DNA from: Ganoderma boninense
Taxonomy: Eukaryota > Basidiomycota > Agaricomycetes > Polyporales > Polyporaceae
Length of the DNA: 64,000 nucleotides
Direction: 5' to 3'
Assembly: GCA_002900995.3 (NCBI GenBank)
Contig: CM035309.1
Coordinates: forward strand, 1,742,389-1,806,388
In this document: in pieces, positions 13,335-24,788 of the stretch
How positions within the stretch are numbered: the stretch's first letter is position 1
Layout: every line of letters begins with the position of its first letter
Notes under the pieces: generated by a model
Database searches by the model: none
The model's input: the letters and a program-made list of their open reading frames with translations, nothing else
Told to the model about the DNA's origin: nothing
Translations under genes and position numbers: made by a program

Positions 13335-13894
13335 GTATTGCATTTCCATGACGATGGCTATCTTTCTTCGATTCAAGTTGTACAATGACTTGAGTTCGCG
13401 TTTGGGGTGCATGATGGATCAAGCGCCCACGTTCATGACTTGCCTCTTTACCACCATCTGCAGTGTGCGAGTCGTGATCGAGCCGCACGCATGCTTCCCC
13501 TCTGCTTGTTTTCATCGTCTTAAGTCGGGCATGCCGTTGTCTCACAAGACTAGGATGCGGCATCTGGATTATATAATATTCAGTCACACTTTGACAGATT
13601 TGCCTGTGCTACCATCCACCGCTGCGGATCATGCGGATGTTCTGTACAGGGTACGGTCTGCTACGATCCGCCACGCTTGTCCTCCACTCTGCCTTCTGGA
13701 ACCAGGGCTTTGATGAGCCCTGCGGCCGCAGTTGACACTGCTGTCATTCCAACTGCGCCAAAACACCTGCGCATCCGGCCATGTCACACTTGCTAGATCC
13801 AGTTCATTTTACGGACTCACGAGGTCTCTCAGTACGTGCCACCTAAAAAAGCTCGGAGGCGATCTGCCTGACCATGTGCACCCCCTGATCTGCA
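13335..13894. other. Intergenic between oxidases 1 and 2
   Basis: 560 bp, no coding or structural signal recognised; presumably terminator of oxidase 1 and promoter of oxidase 2. Confidence 0.55.
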
Positions 13895-15967
13895 ATGTTT
13901 CAGGTTCTCAAATTCGTCGCAGCTTTCGTGCTCTCCTTCACCTTTGTCGAGCTGGGGCGCTGCGCCGATCCCGGGACCCAGGCTTGTCGTTGCTTGTACG
14001 GAGACCCAATGCTGGCCTAACGATGCTGAATTCGCCAAGCTGGCATCCCAAGTCTCCCGACCACTGATCCACCCACGCCCGCTCGCACACCCGTGCTACG
14101 TGTCACCTAACTCTACCTCTGCGCGACGGCATTGGACAACTGGACCAATGCGACCTGGCGATCTACCCGACCCGGAGAAGCACAGATACCGAACTTCGAG
14201 ACTTTCATGTACGCCGATCGTATCGGAGCGTGCTACATGGAGACATCGCTTGGCCTGCCTTGCGATCAAGGCAACGTTCCCGTCGTTGGCGTCGCGGCAC
14301 GGACTGTCGGCGATATCCAACATGCTGTGAAGTTCGCAGGGAAGCACAACTTGAGAGTGGTCATCAAGAACACCGGGCACGTCCTTCATGTATATGCGCC
14401 GCATACACGCGTTTCTAACATCCCGTCGCTCAGACACGACTTCCTGGGTCGAAGTAACGGGCGTGGGTCCTTCATGATTTGGACCCATCACATGAAAGGC
14501 CGCTCTATTCACGAAAGCTGGACTCCAACTGGCGCGCCATCGGACAAGGTCTATGAGTATGGTACGCCTTCGGTTGTCTTGGTTAATGCTTGATTTGACG
14601 AGGCCTGCTATGCAGTTCTGACCGTCCAAGCGGGCGTGCAATGGCAGGAAGCGTATGCGACGGCGAACAATGCTGGAAGGATGATCGTCGGCGGTATCTC
14701 GCCAGGAGGCTCTGTCGGTGCGGCTGGGGGGTGGCTCCTTGGTGGCGGCCACAGTGCTCTTTCCCCGACCTACGGTCTCGGTATGTCCCAGTGAATGGCA
14801 ACCACAGCCATGTGTTACTTAGAGTTGCTTTTGACTAGGAGTGGATAACGTCCTCGAGATATCGATGGTCACAGCCCATGGCGAACACATCTCGGCGAAC
14901 GCGTACCAACACCCCGATCTATTTTGGGCGCTGCGTGGAGGCGGTGGCGGAACCTTCGGTGTCGTCACGTCTATGACCTACCGGACGTATCCTATCGTCC
15001 CAACGACGCTAGCATTCCTCGTCGCGCTTGTGAAGACTCCAGAGCCGAACATCGCCATGAAGGCGGCGTTCACAGAACTCGTTCGTATTTCTACCAACCT
15101 GACCGACCAGGGATGGGGAGGTTACGCACAGTTCAGTCCGTCGGCAAACGCTACGGTATTTTTTCTTGGGTTGCTTGTTCCGAATGTCTTCTTGGACACC
15201 GCGAACCGTACCATCCAGCCTTACTTCAATTTCGTCCGATCCCTGACGGCCAAACCCGACGCGAATAGCAATCCGGACGACAAACTTGTCATCGAAATCC
15301 TGGGCGTCAAGGAATACCCTTCGTTTTGGGACTTGTATCGGGCACACATGACAGATAGTGGCAGCGGCCACGTCGGTTATAATCTAGAGCTCGGTTCATG
15401 GCTGATGCCTCGGACTGTGCTCGAGAAGAATTACGCTCAAGCCGCCGACATTCTGATCGCCAGCCCCGGCCTCAGTTATGAGCACGTTGTTTCCGTGTTA
15501 TGTAATCGGCGACTTTTGCTAACCACGGCACTGTTAGGTTGGGGTTGCTGGCGGGGCGGTATCGAGGGTGGACCCATCGTCCACGGGTCTCAACCCCGCT
15601 TGGCGCAAGGCGGGTGCGCATGTCGTCTCTGGGATCACATGGCCAGACGGCTCATCGTCAGCCCATATTGAGGGGCTGCGCGGTGAGCTGGAGAAGCGGC
15701 TGAAAACAGTCCGAGCTCTTGCCCCGGAATCTGGTGCCTACTTCAATGAGGTGTGTCTTTCAAGCACTATATCTTGGTTTAGAAGAAACGAACAGGTCGT
15801 ATTGCTAGGCTTCGATGTTCGAGCCTTCTCCTCAAGTTACGTTCTTCGGGGACCATTACGCGAAGCTGAAGTCGATCAAGCGGGTCTACGACCCCAATGA
15901 CCTATTCATTGTGGTCGAGGGTGTGGGAGCGGACGCATGGGACAAGGAGCTGAAATGCCGATTGTAG
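13895..15967 (+). CDS. Berberine-bridge-enzyme-like FAD oxidase 2, secreted; two compensating frameshifts
   Basis: Six exons: 13895-14376, 14434-14561, 14616-14780, 14839-15485, 15538-15750, 15809-15967. Exon structure matches oxidase 1 almost base for base (exon 2 is 128 nt in both). A signal peptide is followed by CRCLYGDP, then KNTGHDFLGRS (FAD-linking His), GGGHSALSPTYGLG and the BBE tail YDPNDLFIVVEGVG. Intron 1 (14377-14433) has a GC donor, is 57 nt and is stop-free in frame. Intron 4 uses a weak gttgtt donor at 15486, the only choice that keeps frame. Exon 1 carries an extra A at 14008-14009 (cccaatg where paralogues have cccatg) that creates an early stop, and a base is missing near 14116, after which the original frame resumes. 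As sequenced it would encode a 38-residue stub. Confidence 0.82.
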
Positions 15968-16629
15968 AGTAGCGAAGGCCGCTCTCAGTCACAACCTCAT
16001 GGTAGGTACAGCATTTGCCTTCTATATTTCTAGGATGTTACGTTTGCCAATAGCCACAGTATGAACTAGAATCCTGTCTCCAGTGACTGATTTGCGTCAT
16101 GCATAGAATGCACCAGCATGCCATGCTGACTGGGGATATGAGTGCTTAGACGAATGTTAGGTGTTCGCCAAGGGTCTGCGGAATCGTGGCAAGATCGGGG
16201 ACTTGGTATGCTTTGCATCTGGTGCCAGTGGCACTCATTCCGGTATCCCCCATTCTCGTACAGCCCCGCAGCAGGCACGGGACGTGATCCGCCCACTATC
16301 AATGCACGTACTTCTTGCCTTCTCAAGCATCCCGCAGCTATCTGAGAGCATCCGCTGTTTGAACTCAATGGTAAGCGGAACAGATGAAACTGCCGCGCGG
16401 CATCGACCAAGTGACTCGACCTTGAATAGTACACCCACAGACGTCCTCGCGCATGGAACGTGCGGTAGGATCAAGCCCAAGGATGCATGGTACGTCAGTG
16501 GCTGCGCAACCCTTGGCTGTCAAACTAACTCTCGGCTGTAGGAGCACAGCAATAAACTACTCACAACAAGCATCTTGTGTGGAATATAAGAACGATCGAG
16601 TTCGCTCGCACCACCCGTTGACGGTCAGC
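15968..16629. other. Intergenic between oxidases 2 and 3
   Basis: 662 bp, no gene or repeat recognised. Confidence 0.55.
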
Positions 16630-18622
16630 ATGCAAGCCACTGCCTTCTCTCTTCTTTTTCTTTGGAGCTCTGTATGGTCTCCTGTGGCTGCTGCATCATA
16701 CTGCCGCTGCCTTTATGGAGACCCATGCTGGCCGTCTCAACAGGAGTTCGACCAGCTTGCATCTCAAGTCTCTCAGCCTCTCATCCACCCGATACCTCCT
16801 GCGAGCCCAATGTTATACTTCACCCAACTCTTCTGAGTGTGTCGCCTGTAACACAAGGATGGTTCGACGGAAATTGGCGGTCCAACCAGAGCGGCGCGAT
16901 GCAGAACGTCAACTACGAGGCTTACATCTTCCCTAACGGTACCATCGACGCCTGCTACCTCAATACGACCCTTTGCGCGCCTTGTAAACAAGGAAGCGTG
17001 CCTGTGATCGGCGTAGACGCCCGTACAGTCGAGGATGTCCAGGCGGCTGTCGTGTTTGCTGCAAAGCATGACTTGCGGTTGGTCGTAAAGAACACTGGGT
17101 AAGAGATTCCTATTGTCTGGTGCACAATGAAAGCTCATAAGTACTTCGCATCAGGCACGACTACTTGGGCCGTAGCGATGGCCGCGGATCCTTCTTGGTC
17201 TGGACACACCACATGAAGAACATCGCCGTTCAACCCTCCTTCCACCCCACTGGGGCTCCAACCGAAGAAACGTATGAGTATGGTACGAAAAATCCCACCT
17301 CAGATTGACAATCTCAGAGTCAGGGACTAAACAACAGTGCTAACAACAGTGGTCTTCCCACAGCGATTACCCTCGGATCCGGCGTGCAATGGCACGAAGC
17401 GTACGCCGCCGCGTCAGCCGCCAACCGCACGCTAGTCGGCGGTGCGTCCCTCGGTGGGTCAGTCGGCGCCGCGGGTGGCTGGCTCCTCGGCGGCGGGCAC
17501 AGTGCGCTCTCGCCTTCCTATGGCCTCGGCGTGGACAACGTCCTCGAGTTTTCGCTCGTCACGTCCGCCGGCACATATCTCACTGCGAACGCCTACCAGC
17601 ACCCGGACCTCTTCTGGGCACTGCGCGGAGGGGGAGGGGGCACGTTCTGCGTCGTCACCTCTGTGACGTACCAGACGCGCCCTTCAACGCCGGTGGTCGC
17701 GTTCTTCCTCGCCGTGACTGCGAACAGCACGCGTCCCAACGCAGCACTCTCCGCCGCGTTCGCAGAGTTCGTCCGTGTCACGCCCGCGCTCGAGACCGCG
17801 GGCTGGGGGGATACTCCTCTGTCTCCGCCAGCCCGGACCACGGCCACCTCTCGTTCGTCGCGTTCTGCATCGTTCCCAACGTGACGTTCGCCCAGGGGAA
17901 CGCGACAGTCTTGCCCTTCTTGGACTACGTGCGCGGCGTCGCCGCCAACTCGAGCGCATCGGGTAACCCCCAGGATGTGCTTGAGCTGGAGATAGCGTTC
18001 ACGACGCAGTTCGGGAGCTTCTACGAGTGGTACGACGCAGTGTTCACGAGCGGAAGCCAGGTGGGGCTTAATGTCCAGCTCGGCTCATGGCTCTTGCCCA
18101 CGGACGTGATCGAGGAGAAGTACGAAGATGTCGCGCAGACGCTCCTAGGCATTGAAGGCGGTTTCAACTACTAGTGCGTATCCGCCGAGTCCCGCTCCAC
18201 ATGGCACTAATGTCAACCATGCTTACTATGCGTTCTTCATGTCGACTCGCAGCCTTGTCGCTGGGGGCGCGGTCTCGAAAGTCGCCGCATCGGACAAGGG
18301 ACTCAACCCTGCCTGGAGGCGCGCGGCCGTGCACGTCGTCCTTGTGACCGACTGGCCGGACGGGGCGACGGCGGACGAGATCAACCAGGCGCGTGCTGGA
18401 TTGAAGGCCAACACCGCGACTCTCCGCACGCTCGCGCCGGAGTCTGGAGCATATTTCAACGAAGCGTCTCCGTACGAGCCAGACCCCGAGCAAGCGTTCT
18501 TCGGAGCGCACTACGGCCCGCTACGCGCGATCAAGGCCCTGTACGACCCCTTGAACTTGTTCGTTGTCGCGGAGGGTGTTGGCTCGGCGGAGTGGGACGC
18601 GGAGCTGACTTGCCGCGCTTGA
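16630..18622 (+). CDS. Berberine-bridge-enzyme-like FAD oxidase 3, secreted; three frameshifts, introns lost
   Basis: Four exons: 16630-17098, 17155-17282, 17364-18173, 18253-18622; about 591 aa in the homologous frame. It has a signal peptide, CRCLYGDPCWPS, KNTGHDYLGRS with the FAD-linking His near 157, [14 protein letters not shown] and a BBE tail. It lacks introns present at identical positions in oxidases 1 and 2 (after YGLG and after YFNEAS). Three single-base shifts break it: extra A at 16809-16810 (again cccaatg), an extra base near 16852, and a missing G in the six-G run at 17805-17810. A normally invariant Gly in the GGTFGVVTS motif is Cys here (about 17647-17652). Exon 3 is visibly more GC-rich than the neighbours. 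It may be a pseudogene, or the frameshifts may be base-calling errors. Confidence 0.82.
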
Positions 18623-19114
18623 TACTTTGAGTGAGGCGTATGGGGTAATGTCCCTCCGACACGCCATCGGAAGACTCGTCATGCGTACGATGTCCTGCAG
18701 ACAATGGAAACTAGGATCCCAACCTCCGGGTATGACGACATGCGACCAGTGATACAAAGCTCCGAGAGACACGACCATGTACTCCGTACGAAACGAAAAT
18801 TCTACGAGTCTTTCTCCTTGTTCATGGGCGTTCCTGTGTGGGAGGTTACGTTAGGCTGCTTTTGAGTGTGTGGGATAAGAGCGTGGGTGTGGCGACAGTG
18901 TCTGCGACGAGAGGAGAGTATGATGAGGATTGATAGGTCGGAGTTTTTTGGTGGAAAGGAGAGCGCAGTCTCTCTAGGGTAGGGTGGGGAGTTAACAAAC
19001 ACAGCGCTCGTGAAGATGTCGTAAAAAGTCGTAAACTGTCCCATGAATCCGTCAATCCAATACCAAATGCAAAACACAAAGAAAGGAAAGGCCGGGTATA
19101 TGCGGAACGCCCAT
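18623..19114. other. Intergenic between convergent oxidase 3 and MFS transporter 1
   Basis: 492 bp of 3' flank; nothing further recognised. Confidence 0.6.
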
Positions 19115-21200
19115 TCACCGCCTCTCCGACATCGTCGACGACGACGAAGAGGACGGCGACGGGCTCTTGCACTTGTCCTCTAAGTCGTACCTCGAGTCGT
19201 TCGGGAGGAGCGTGCCCACCCAGAACGTAACGAGGACGATCGCGGACAGCGCGTAGTACACGAAGTGCCCGCCCATGTAGTGGTGTTCCTGGTCGATCGA
19301 GAGCGAGAAAAGTGAGTTCGCCGTTGCCGGGCCGACGGTGCGCATAAGCGAGACGAGCATCTGGGCGATACCGTTGACCGCGCCGAGCGACGCTTTGTTC
19401 GGCGCGGATGCGGTAATGAAGATGAACACAGCGCCTGGAGAAAACATCCGGTCAGCGTCAATGTCGTCGAAGCTTAAACCCAGAGGCACAGAGACAGGTA
19501 CCGACCGTATGAGAAGCTGATGATGATCGAGAGAAGCGCCTGGCCGAATACAAGGCCCCAGACGAGCGGGACCATGCGCCCCTCGAGGCGCGCGACCTCG
19601 TTGATGAATGGGAACATTGCAAAGACCGGGAGGACGCTCGCGATGCCCACTAGGTACACGCGCTTCGAGCCGAACCGGTCGTTCACCCGGCTGAAGAGAA
19701 AGATCTGCGTCAGGCCGTTGACAACGCCATACACCGAGAGGATCCAGCCAATCTGTTGGGGCGCCAGTCCGAGGCCACCCAGCGCGATCGGAGTCGAGTA
19801 GAAGACAGGCTGGATGGCGCGGAGGGTAATGTCGACGATCGCTAGGAAGGCGTAGTTCGCCGCAGGGATGATCACGCGGGGCACAAGGAGCTTCTTGAGC
19901 GGCAGAGGGCGGGTCTTGTCGTCGACGGCGGCCGCTTTAACGGCGTTGGAGGAAGCCGACTGGATGTCAGCCTCCTTAGGCGATCGACGGAAGAGCTTGC
20001 GAAGAGACGCGGGGCTTTGCACAGTCTAAAGTCGACGCGGGGATCAGAGGTCAGGAACGAGGAGACGAGAGAGATGTATGCACGGGATCTACTTGCCTCC
20101 TTGAGGAAGAATAGAGTGACGAAACAGGCGATGATAGAGAAGGATGCGGGGATAGAACATGGAAGGAAATAAGGATATTTTTTCAAGAACTCGAACCGTC
20201 CAAAAATGTCAGGATGGCGCTCTGCCGGACGAGATAGGCTACCACCGATTATTGGGCTGAAGGGAGAGAGAAGTCAGGGCGCATACATCCTACTTGGACC
20301 ATGATAATTACTCACCCAAGGGTCGCACCGGTCGACCATGCAATTGGCATGAATGCGTAAGCCTGCGCAATGTTTGTAGAGTCTGTAATTTCGGCAAGCA
20401 TGCTCTTCATGACGCCAATGTTGCCATTCAGAGCGCCATTCAAACTTCGACTAGACAGGCGAAACAAGTGATCAGCACGCAACTCTAGGTCACATGGTTG
20501 CGGACGTTCAGACCTGACGACTGCCCCCCAGAATGTGCGGGAGAGACCAAAGCAATACATGGAAATTGATAGACCCGTCAAGCCGAACATGATAACCGGT
20601 TTGCGCCCAACGTGATCAGAAAGCCGACTCCAGTGGAGGACGGTTGCAGCCTGCGTCGCGAAGAAGATGGATTGCTAAAACACATCGTCAGTTCACGGAC
20701 TGAAACCAAGTCTCTGCGTTTAAGGATGAGCAATCTTTGGACCGGCGCCCCGGTATTTGACCATGGGAAGCCTCGGAGAGGGCAAGAGCAAGATTTCCTC
20801 CCAAGGAGCGGAGATCTTCCATGGGCGGGAAAATGTATTCGGCACTCTCACTGGCTAGTAGCAGCAGAGTCTCGGACACCGATGGATAAGGAAAGAAGTT
20901 ACGTACCATGACGCCGACGTAGTATCCGACTTTGGTTTCGTCTCCATGAGTGATGCCGACGCTGCGTATGAGCTAGGTACCGAAAGATGAATGAGTGGGC
21001 CTGAGAGACAACAGAGAGAGGGCAGTTACCTCCGGAGCGAAAGGGTAAATGACTTGACTGGTGAGGGGCTCTGCGAGCTGGAGAATGAGGAGAATGGCGA
21101 ATTGGCCCCAGGGAAGAGGCGTCTTGTGTGGTTTGCGGGCCTCTGAGCGCAAGAGTGGGGTCTCCTCATCGAGCTCGACGTGTGGTGCAGTGATTGACAT
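19115..21200 (-). CDS. MFS transporter 1, DHA1 (drug:H+ antiporter) type
   Basis: Seven exons: 21200-21030, 20972-20907, 20674-20514, 20450-20316, 20256-20097, 20025-19506, 19434-19115; 510 aa, twelve predicted membrane spans. The motif-A loop SRLSDHVGRKP (about 96-106) lies between spans 2 and 3, and EETPLLRS in the N-terminal tail plus WGQFAILLILQLAEPLTSQ match fungal DHA1 multidrug transporters that export small molecules at the plasma membrane or vacuole. Intron 5 (20096-20026) has a GC donor with the perfect gcaagt consensus; intron 2 is about 230 nt, unusually long here. The C-terminal tail is a serine run ending SERR. It is convergent with the oxidase array and has a paralogue at 28 kb. 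The transported substrate cannot be told from sequence. Confidence 0.93.
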
Positions 21201-22417
21201 GGGGGGCGGAAGATGGGATGGAGGGGGGAGGATGGCGGGATTTGGAGAGGGCGTAGTCGAACATGGGTGTGAAGGGAAATATAAGTAGGCCGTGGTCGGT
21301 GGTGGAAGCCGAAGAGGTCTCAAGATCTCATGTGTCAAGAACACAAAAATTACCTAAGAGAACGGCTGCTTGACGAGCTTCGAACAGAAGTCGACTCGCA
21401 CTGTCCTCCCAGAATACTGCGACTGGAGTATGCTACCGAGGCTGTGATGTTCGCAGCACTACTTGTGGCAAAAGTCGTAGAAGAGCTCCTGCCGCCGACT
21501 GAATACGATGCCGTTCGCAGATAACGGCGGCTGGAACGGCGGCAAGGAACGGCAGAGAATCTCAGAGAATTGGAGCAAAATCGGTGGGATGGTTCGGACG
21601 GAAGTGCGGCCCGGAGGCTAAAGCAACGCATGCTGGCAAAGAGGACTGGAGAGGAGAGGACGGGTGAGACCACAAGTTAATGGAGAGGGGTAGCTAGTGC
21701 TCTCTAGTGCTTGGTCGGATTGGAATTGCAAGGGTCGCACAGCATGGACTCGGGAGAGCGATGAAAACCAAAATGGCCACGTGGATATTCGTGGATGGGA
21801 GGTAGTGCCGGTGGGCCATGGGTTGTGTGGGAGGGGGCTGGGGCTGGCTGGGGTCAGTCGCAGGGCAGTCTTCTGACTGGGATCTTGCCGTAAGTGACTG
21901 TTCTCAGCTCTCATTCCACCTCCGGTCATTATCATCGCCTGTGTTTCCTCGCCCTTCTTGCCGCATCCCCAGCGCCGCGGTCCTCCCGACATCCTCCAGC
22001 CTATCCCAAGCGACCCCGGAAGGCGGACGCATCAGCGTATAGTCCATACGGGCTGGGGATAGCCCCGGACGAGAGGCGATCGGGGCTGGAGGACGCATGT
22101 CTAAATGGCCAGTAGGCTTCGTAGCGACGATGCGATCGTCCGCTGCCATCAAATAAGACGCGGCACTCGCCGGGCATCCGAACGTGAGCAGAGGCCCGTC
22201 CTCGACGAAAACCCAAATCTTTACTTAAGTCATCTGTGCCAGTCGCCCCCTCTGTTTGCTCCTCCTTCATCTCCCACCACAGATCCTGATCCTCCCCAAT
22301 CCACCGACACGCCCAGCCACGACCTCGACCGTCTCCTCCATACTTAATTCTTCCCCGTCCCTTCCCTTCTATTTCTTTCCCACTGCCACCGCTAGATCTC
22401 TCAATCAACCTCCACCC
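21201..22417. other. Intergenic, divergent promoter region
   Basis: About 1.2 kb between MFS transporter 1 and the Cys-motif protein. Pyrimidine-rich stretches near 22250-22400 look like a promoter/leader. No gene recognised. Confidence 0.55.
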
Positions 22418-23640
22418 ATGCTCGCCCTCCCCCCACGGCCACTCGACCCCATGCTCGCCCAGCCCGCCAATTATCTGCCCCACCAAGCGCTTCACATAGC
22501 AGCGCCACCCCTCCCCGGTCCATCGGCCTATTCCCCCGCGTTTCCTTCCTCTGTCTGGTCCGCCCTCTCCTTCTACGAGTCCGTTCCACGCGCCATCTCC
22601 CCCGCACCATCCACCAGCCGCCCCCCATCCACCAATGATTCCCTCTGCTCCACGCCCTCCATATCACGATCGCCCCATCGCCATATGGCAACAGACAGCC
22701 TCGACGCGTTCACGCACGACCTTCGTCCCAAACTCTCACCCATCGAAACCCGCCGCGCGCCCACCCCCTTCCCACACACGTCCCACCATGGTTCGTTTCC
22801 GTTCCACTCGCGACAGACAGCGCTGTCCACAGCTGCATGCCTCCCTGCCTCCCCCACCGCGGGCGCTGCTCTAGAGAATGGAGACTTGGCCATCGTAGCA
22901 GAGCCTCACTATGACCGCGTCTCAGCGTCACCCCCTCCGACCTCTGTGTCACCGTTCTTGTGTCGCTCCGTGACCCCCTTCATTGCCACAGACGCGACGT
23001 CCGCACTGCAGTCGCAAGTGGCGTCGGGACGCGCCAGGCGTTCAGAGCTTCCAGAGCCAATCCCCGATCTCTCCCGCGTGCTCCTGTCCGAGCCGGAGCA
23101 GACGGCGACAGAGGACGATGCCGGGTCAGAGTTCGAACGCAAGTTCGTCCCCCTCGGCCCGCACCGCACAAAGGTTACCAAGCTGCGCGGGCCCCACGCG
23201 CGCTCCGTGGCGGATGTCCAGAGGTTCCTCCCACCATTCGGGTACGTCCTAATTCTTGATTGAGTTGCGATTGATGCGCGGCAGGCGTGTGTCCTCTGTG
23301 TGCCCTGGGCTGACACGATTTCCCCATCCCTTTGTCTTTATTTTCCAGGGCCCCACGCTGTCAGAACGCGGAGTGCACAGACACTAAGTGCGTGACGTGC
23401 GCGTACCTTCGGCGCCGCGGTGACGTTCTGCGCACGAAGCTTCTCAAGCGCGACAAGGACCGTGACCTCTGGCACTTGCACACGAACCTCCAGCACTGGG
23501 AGTATGCCGAGGACCGCTGGAAACTCCAGACGCTCCAGGCATCTTACGTTCTCGGGCGCGAGCTCGCCCTGCAGGCTCACGCTGCCCAGGGTTGTGGGGC
23601 CCGCTCGCGCTCGCGCTCCCGGTCGCGTGCGAGGCTGTGA
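22418..23640 (+). CDS. Hypothetical protein with C-terminal Cys motif (function unknown)
   Basis: Two exons, 22418-23241 and 23349-23640, 371 aa, joined in frame by a GT-AG intron of 107 nt. Residues 1-240 are rich in Pro, Ser and Ala and look disordered. The C-terminal third is charged and structured-looking: RKFVPLGPHRTKVTKLRGP, then a C-x4-C-x4-C-x2-C cluster (CQNAECTDTKCVTC) spanning the splice junction, then a helical, Trp-rich stretch (DLWHLHTNLQHWEYAEDRW). It ends in an alternating Arg-Ser tail. The four cysteines could bind a metal, but I do not recognise the family. An in-frame ATG at 22256 would lengthen the N-terminus; 22418 was chosen because the upstream part looks like leader sequence. 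Confidence 0.7.
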
Positions 23641-24788
23641 TCCTGGGAGGCTCCTATGGGGATCGACGCTCGCATCAGGATCTGCCTTGGCGATGCGGGC
23701 CGCAGCAACCCTCAGGCTCCGCGTAGCACAGCTGGATAGAGCTGAGGGCGGGGATGCATCAGGTTCAGGGGCTGCCCTGCGACGCTGTGTCGACGGACGT
23801 CGCGGAACGTGGAGGATCGGCAGCGATCGCGGCGCTCCATCACGGCTCAAAACACACCTCCCATCGGACTGACGGACTCGCAGTTTAGCCTGTACATGGT
23901 AGAAGAAAGAAAGGAAGGAGCACGCCTGCGCCCCGAGCTCGGTGTGCAACCGTCACTGTAACGATAGTAATGGTTACCGTACAGCTTTATACTTCCGACC
24001 GCTGTCGGATCCGGACTTTTTCTTTTTCAAACTCACCTCTCGCGGACTCGGACCGAGCTGCACTCGGACATATCTCGCTATCCATCCACCTCTGCTCTGC
24101 TAGTTAGTAATCTTCTTCTGCGAATGACATCTAGGTATCCATACCCTCGGACAACACTTACAGTACATACCTCTTACGCTTACGCACCGTGCATCATGGA
24201 CATTAACGACCACCGCCCTCCGCCGGCAGAACCCTGAATCTCGTTACTTACGCAGTACGTACTGTACTGCCTGTATGCACACATCTACCTACACCTTCGG
24301 ACTCCGACTCTTGCTATCAGAACGGACGGACTGTGACTGGGACTTTGAAAGGACTTTGTAATCCGTAATTCGCGTATACGTTACGGTTGCTCTGGCTGTG
24401 CAACGGACTCAATTGGCGTCGGGGCGTATACTGGACGATTTGTTTGTCGCACAATGAAAAGTATTATTGATGCATGCCAAGCATTCAGGAGAACGAGGCT
24501 AGAAGTCGACGGCTCCCGACACGCGAGATGAGGGCAGCCGAGTCCAGTGTAGGGAGAGGTTCGTTTCGTTAACCGAGGGTAGGGTAGCGAACTGAATGGC
24601 TAGTAGGATCGTGGAGGCGAGATCAACAGAGAACGAACCATCCGCCTTCAACATGTCCCCGGAACCCTATGATACGCTGAATACTCCCGTGCGGCTGAGA
24701 CTCCATCGCGGTAATCCTTGATGGCGGACGACCTCACGCTCAGGGAGAGGCTGAGAGCGGGGCACCGGAGAGGCTGTGGGTCCGTAAT
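23641..24788. other. Intergenic between convergent genes
   Basis: 1.15 kb between the Cys-motif protein and the thaumatin-like gene. Short palindromes such as cagtacgtactg occur near 24252; no gene recognised. Confidence 0.55.
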
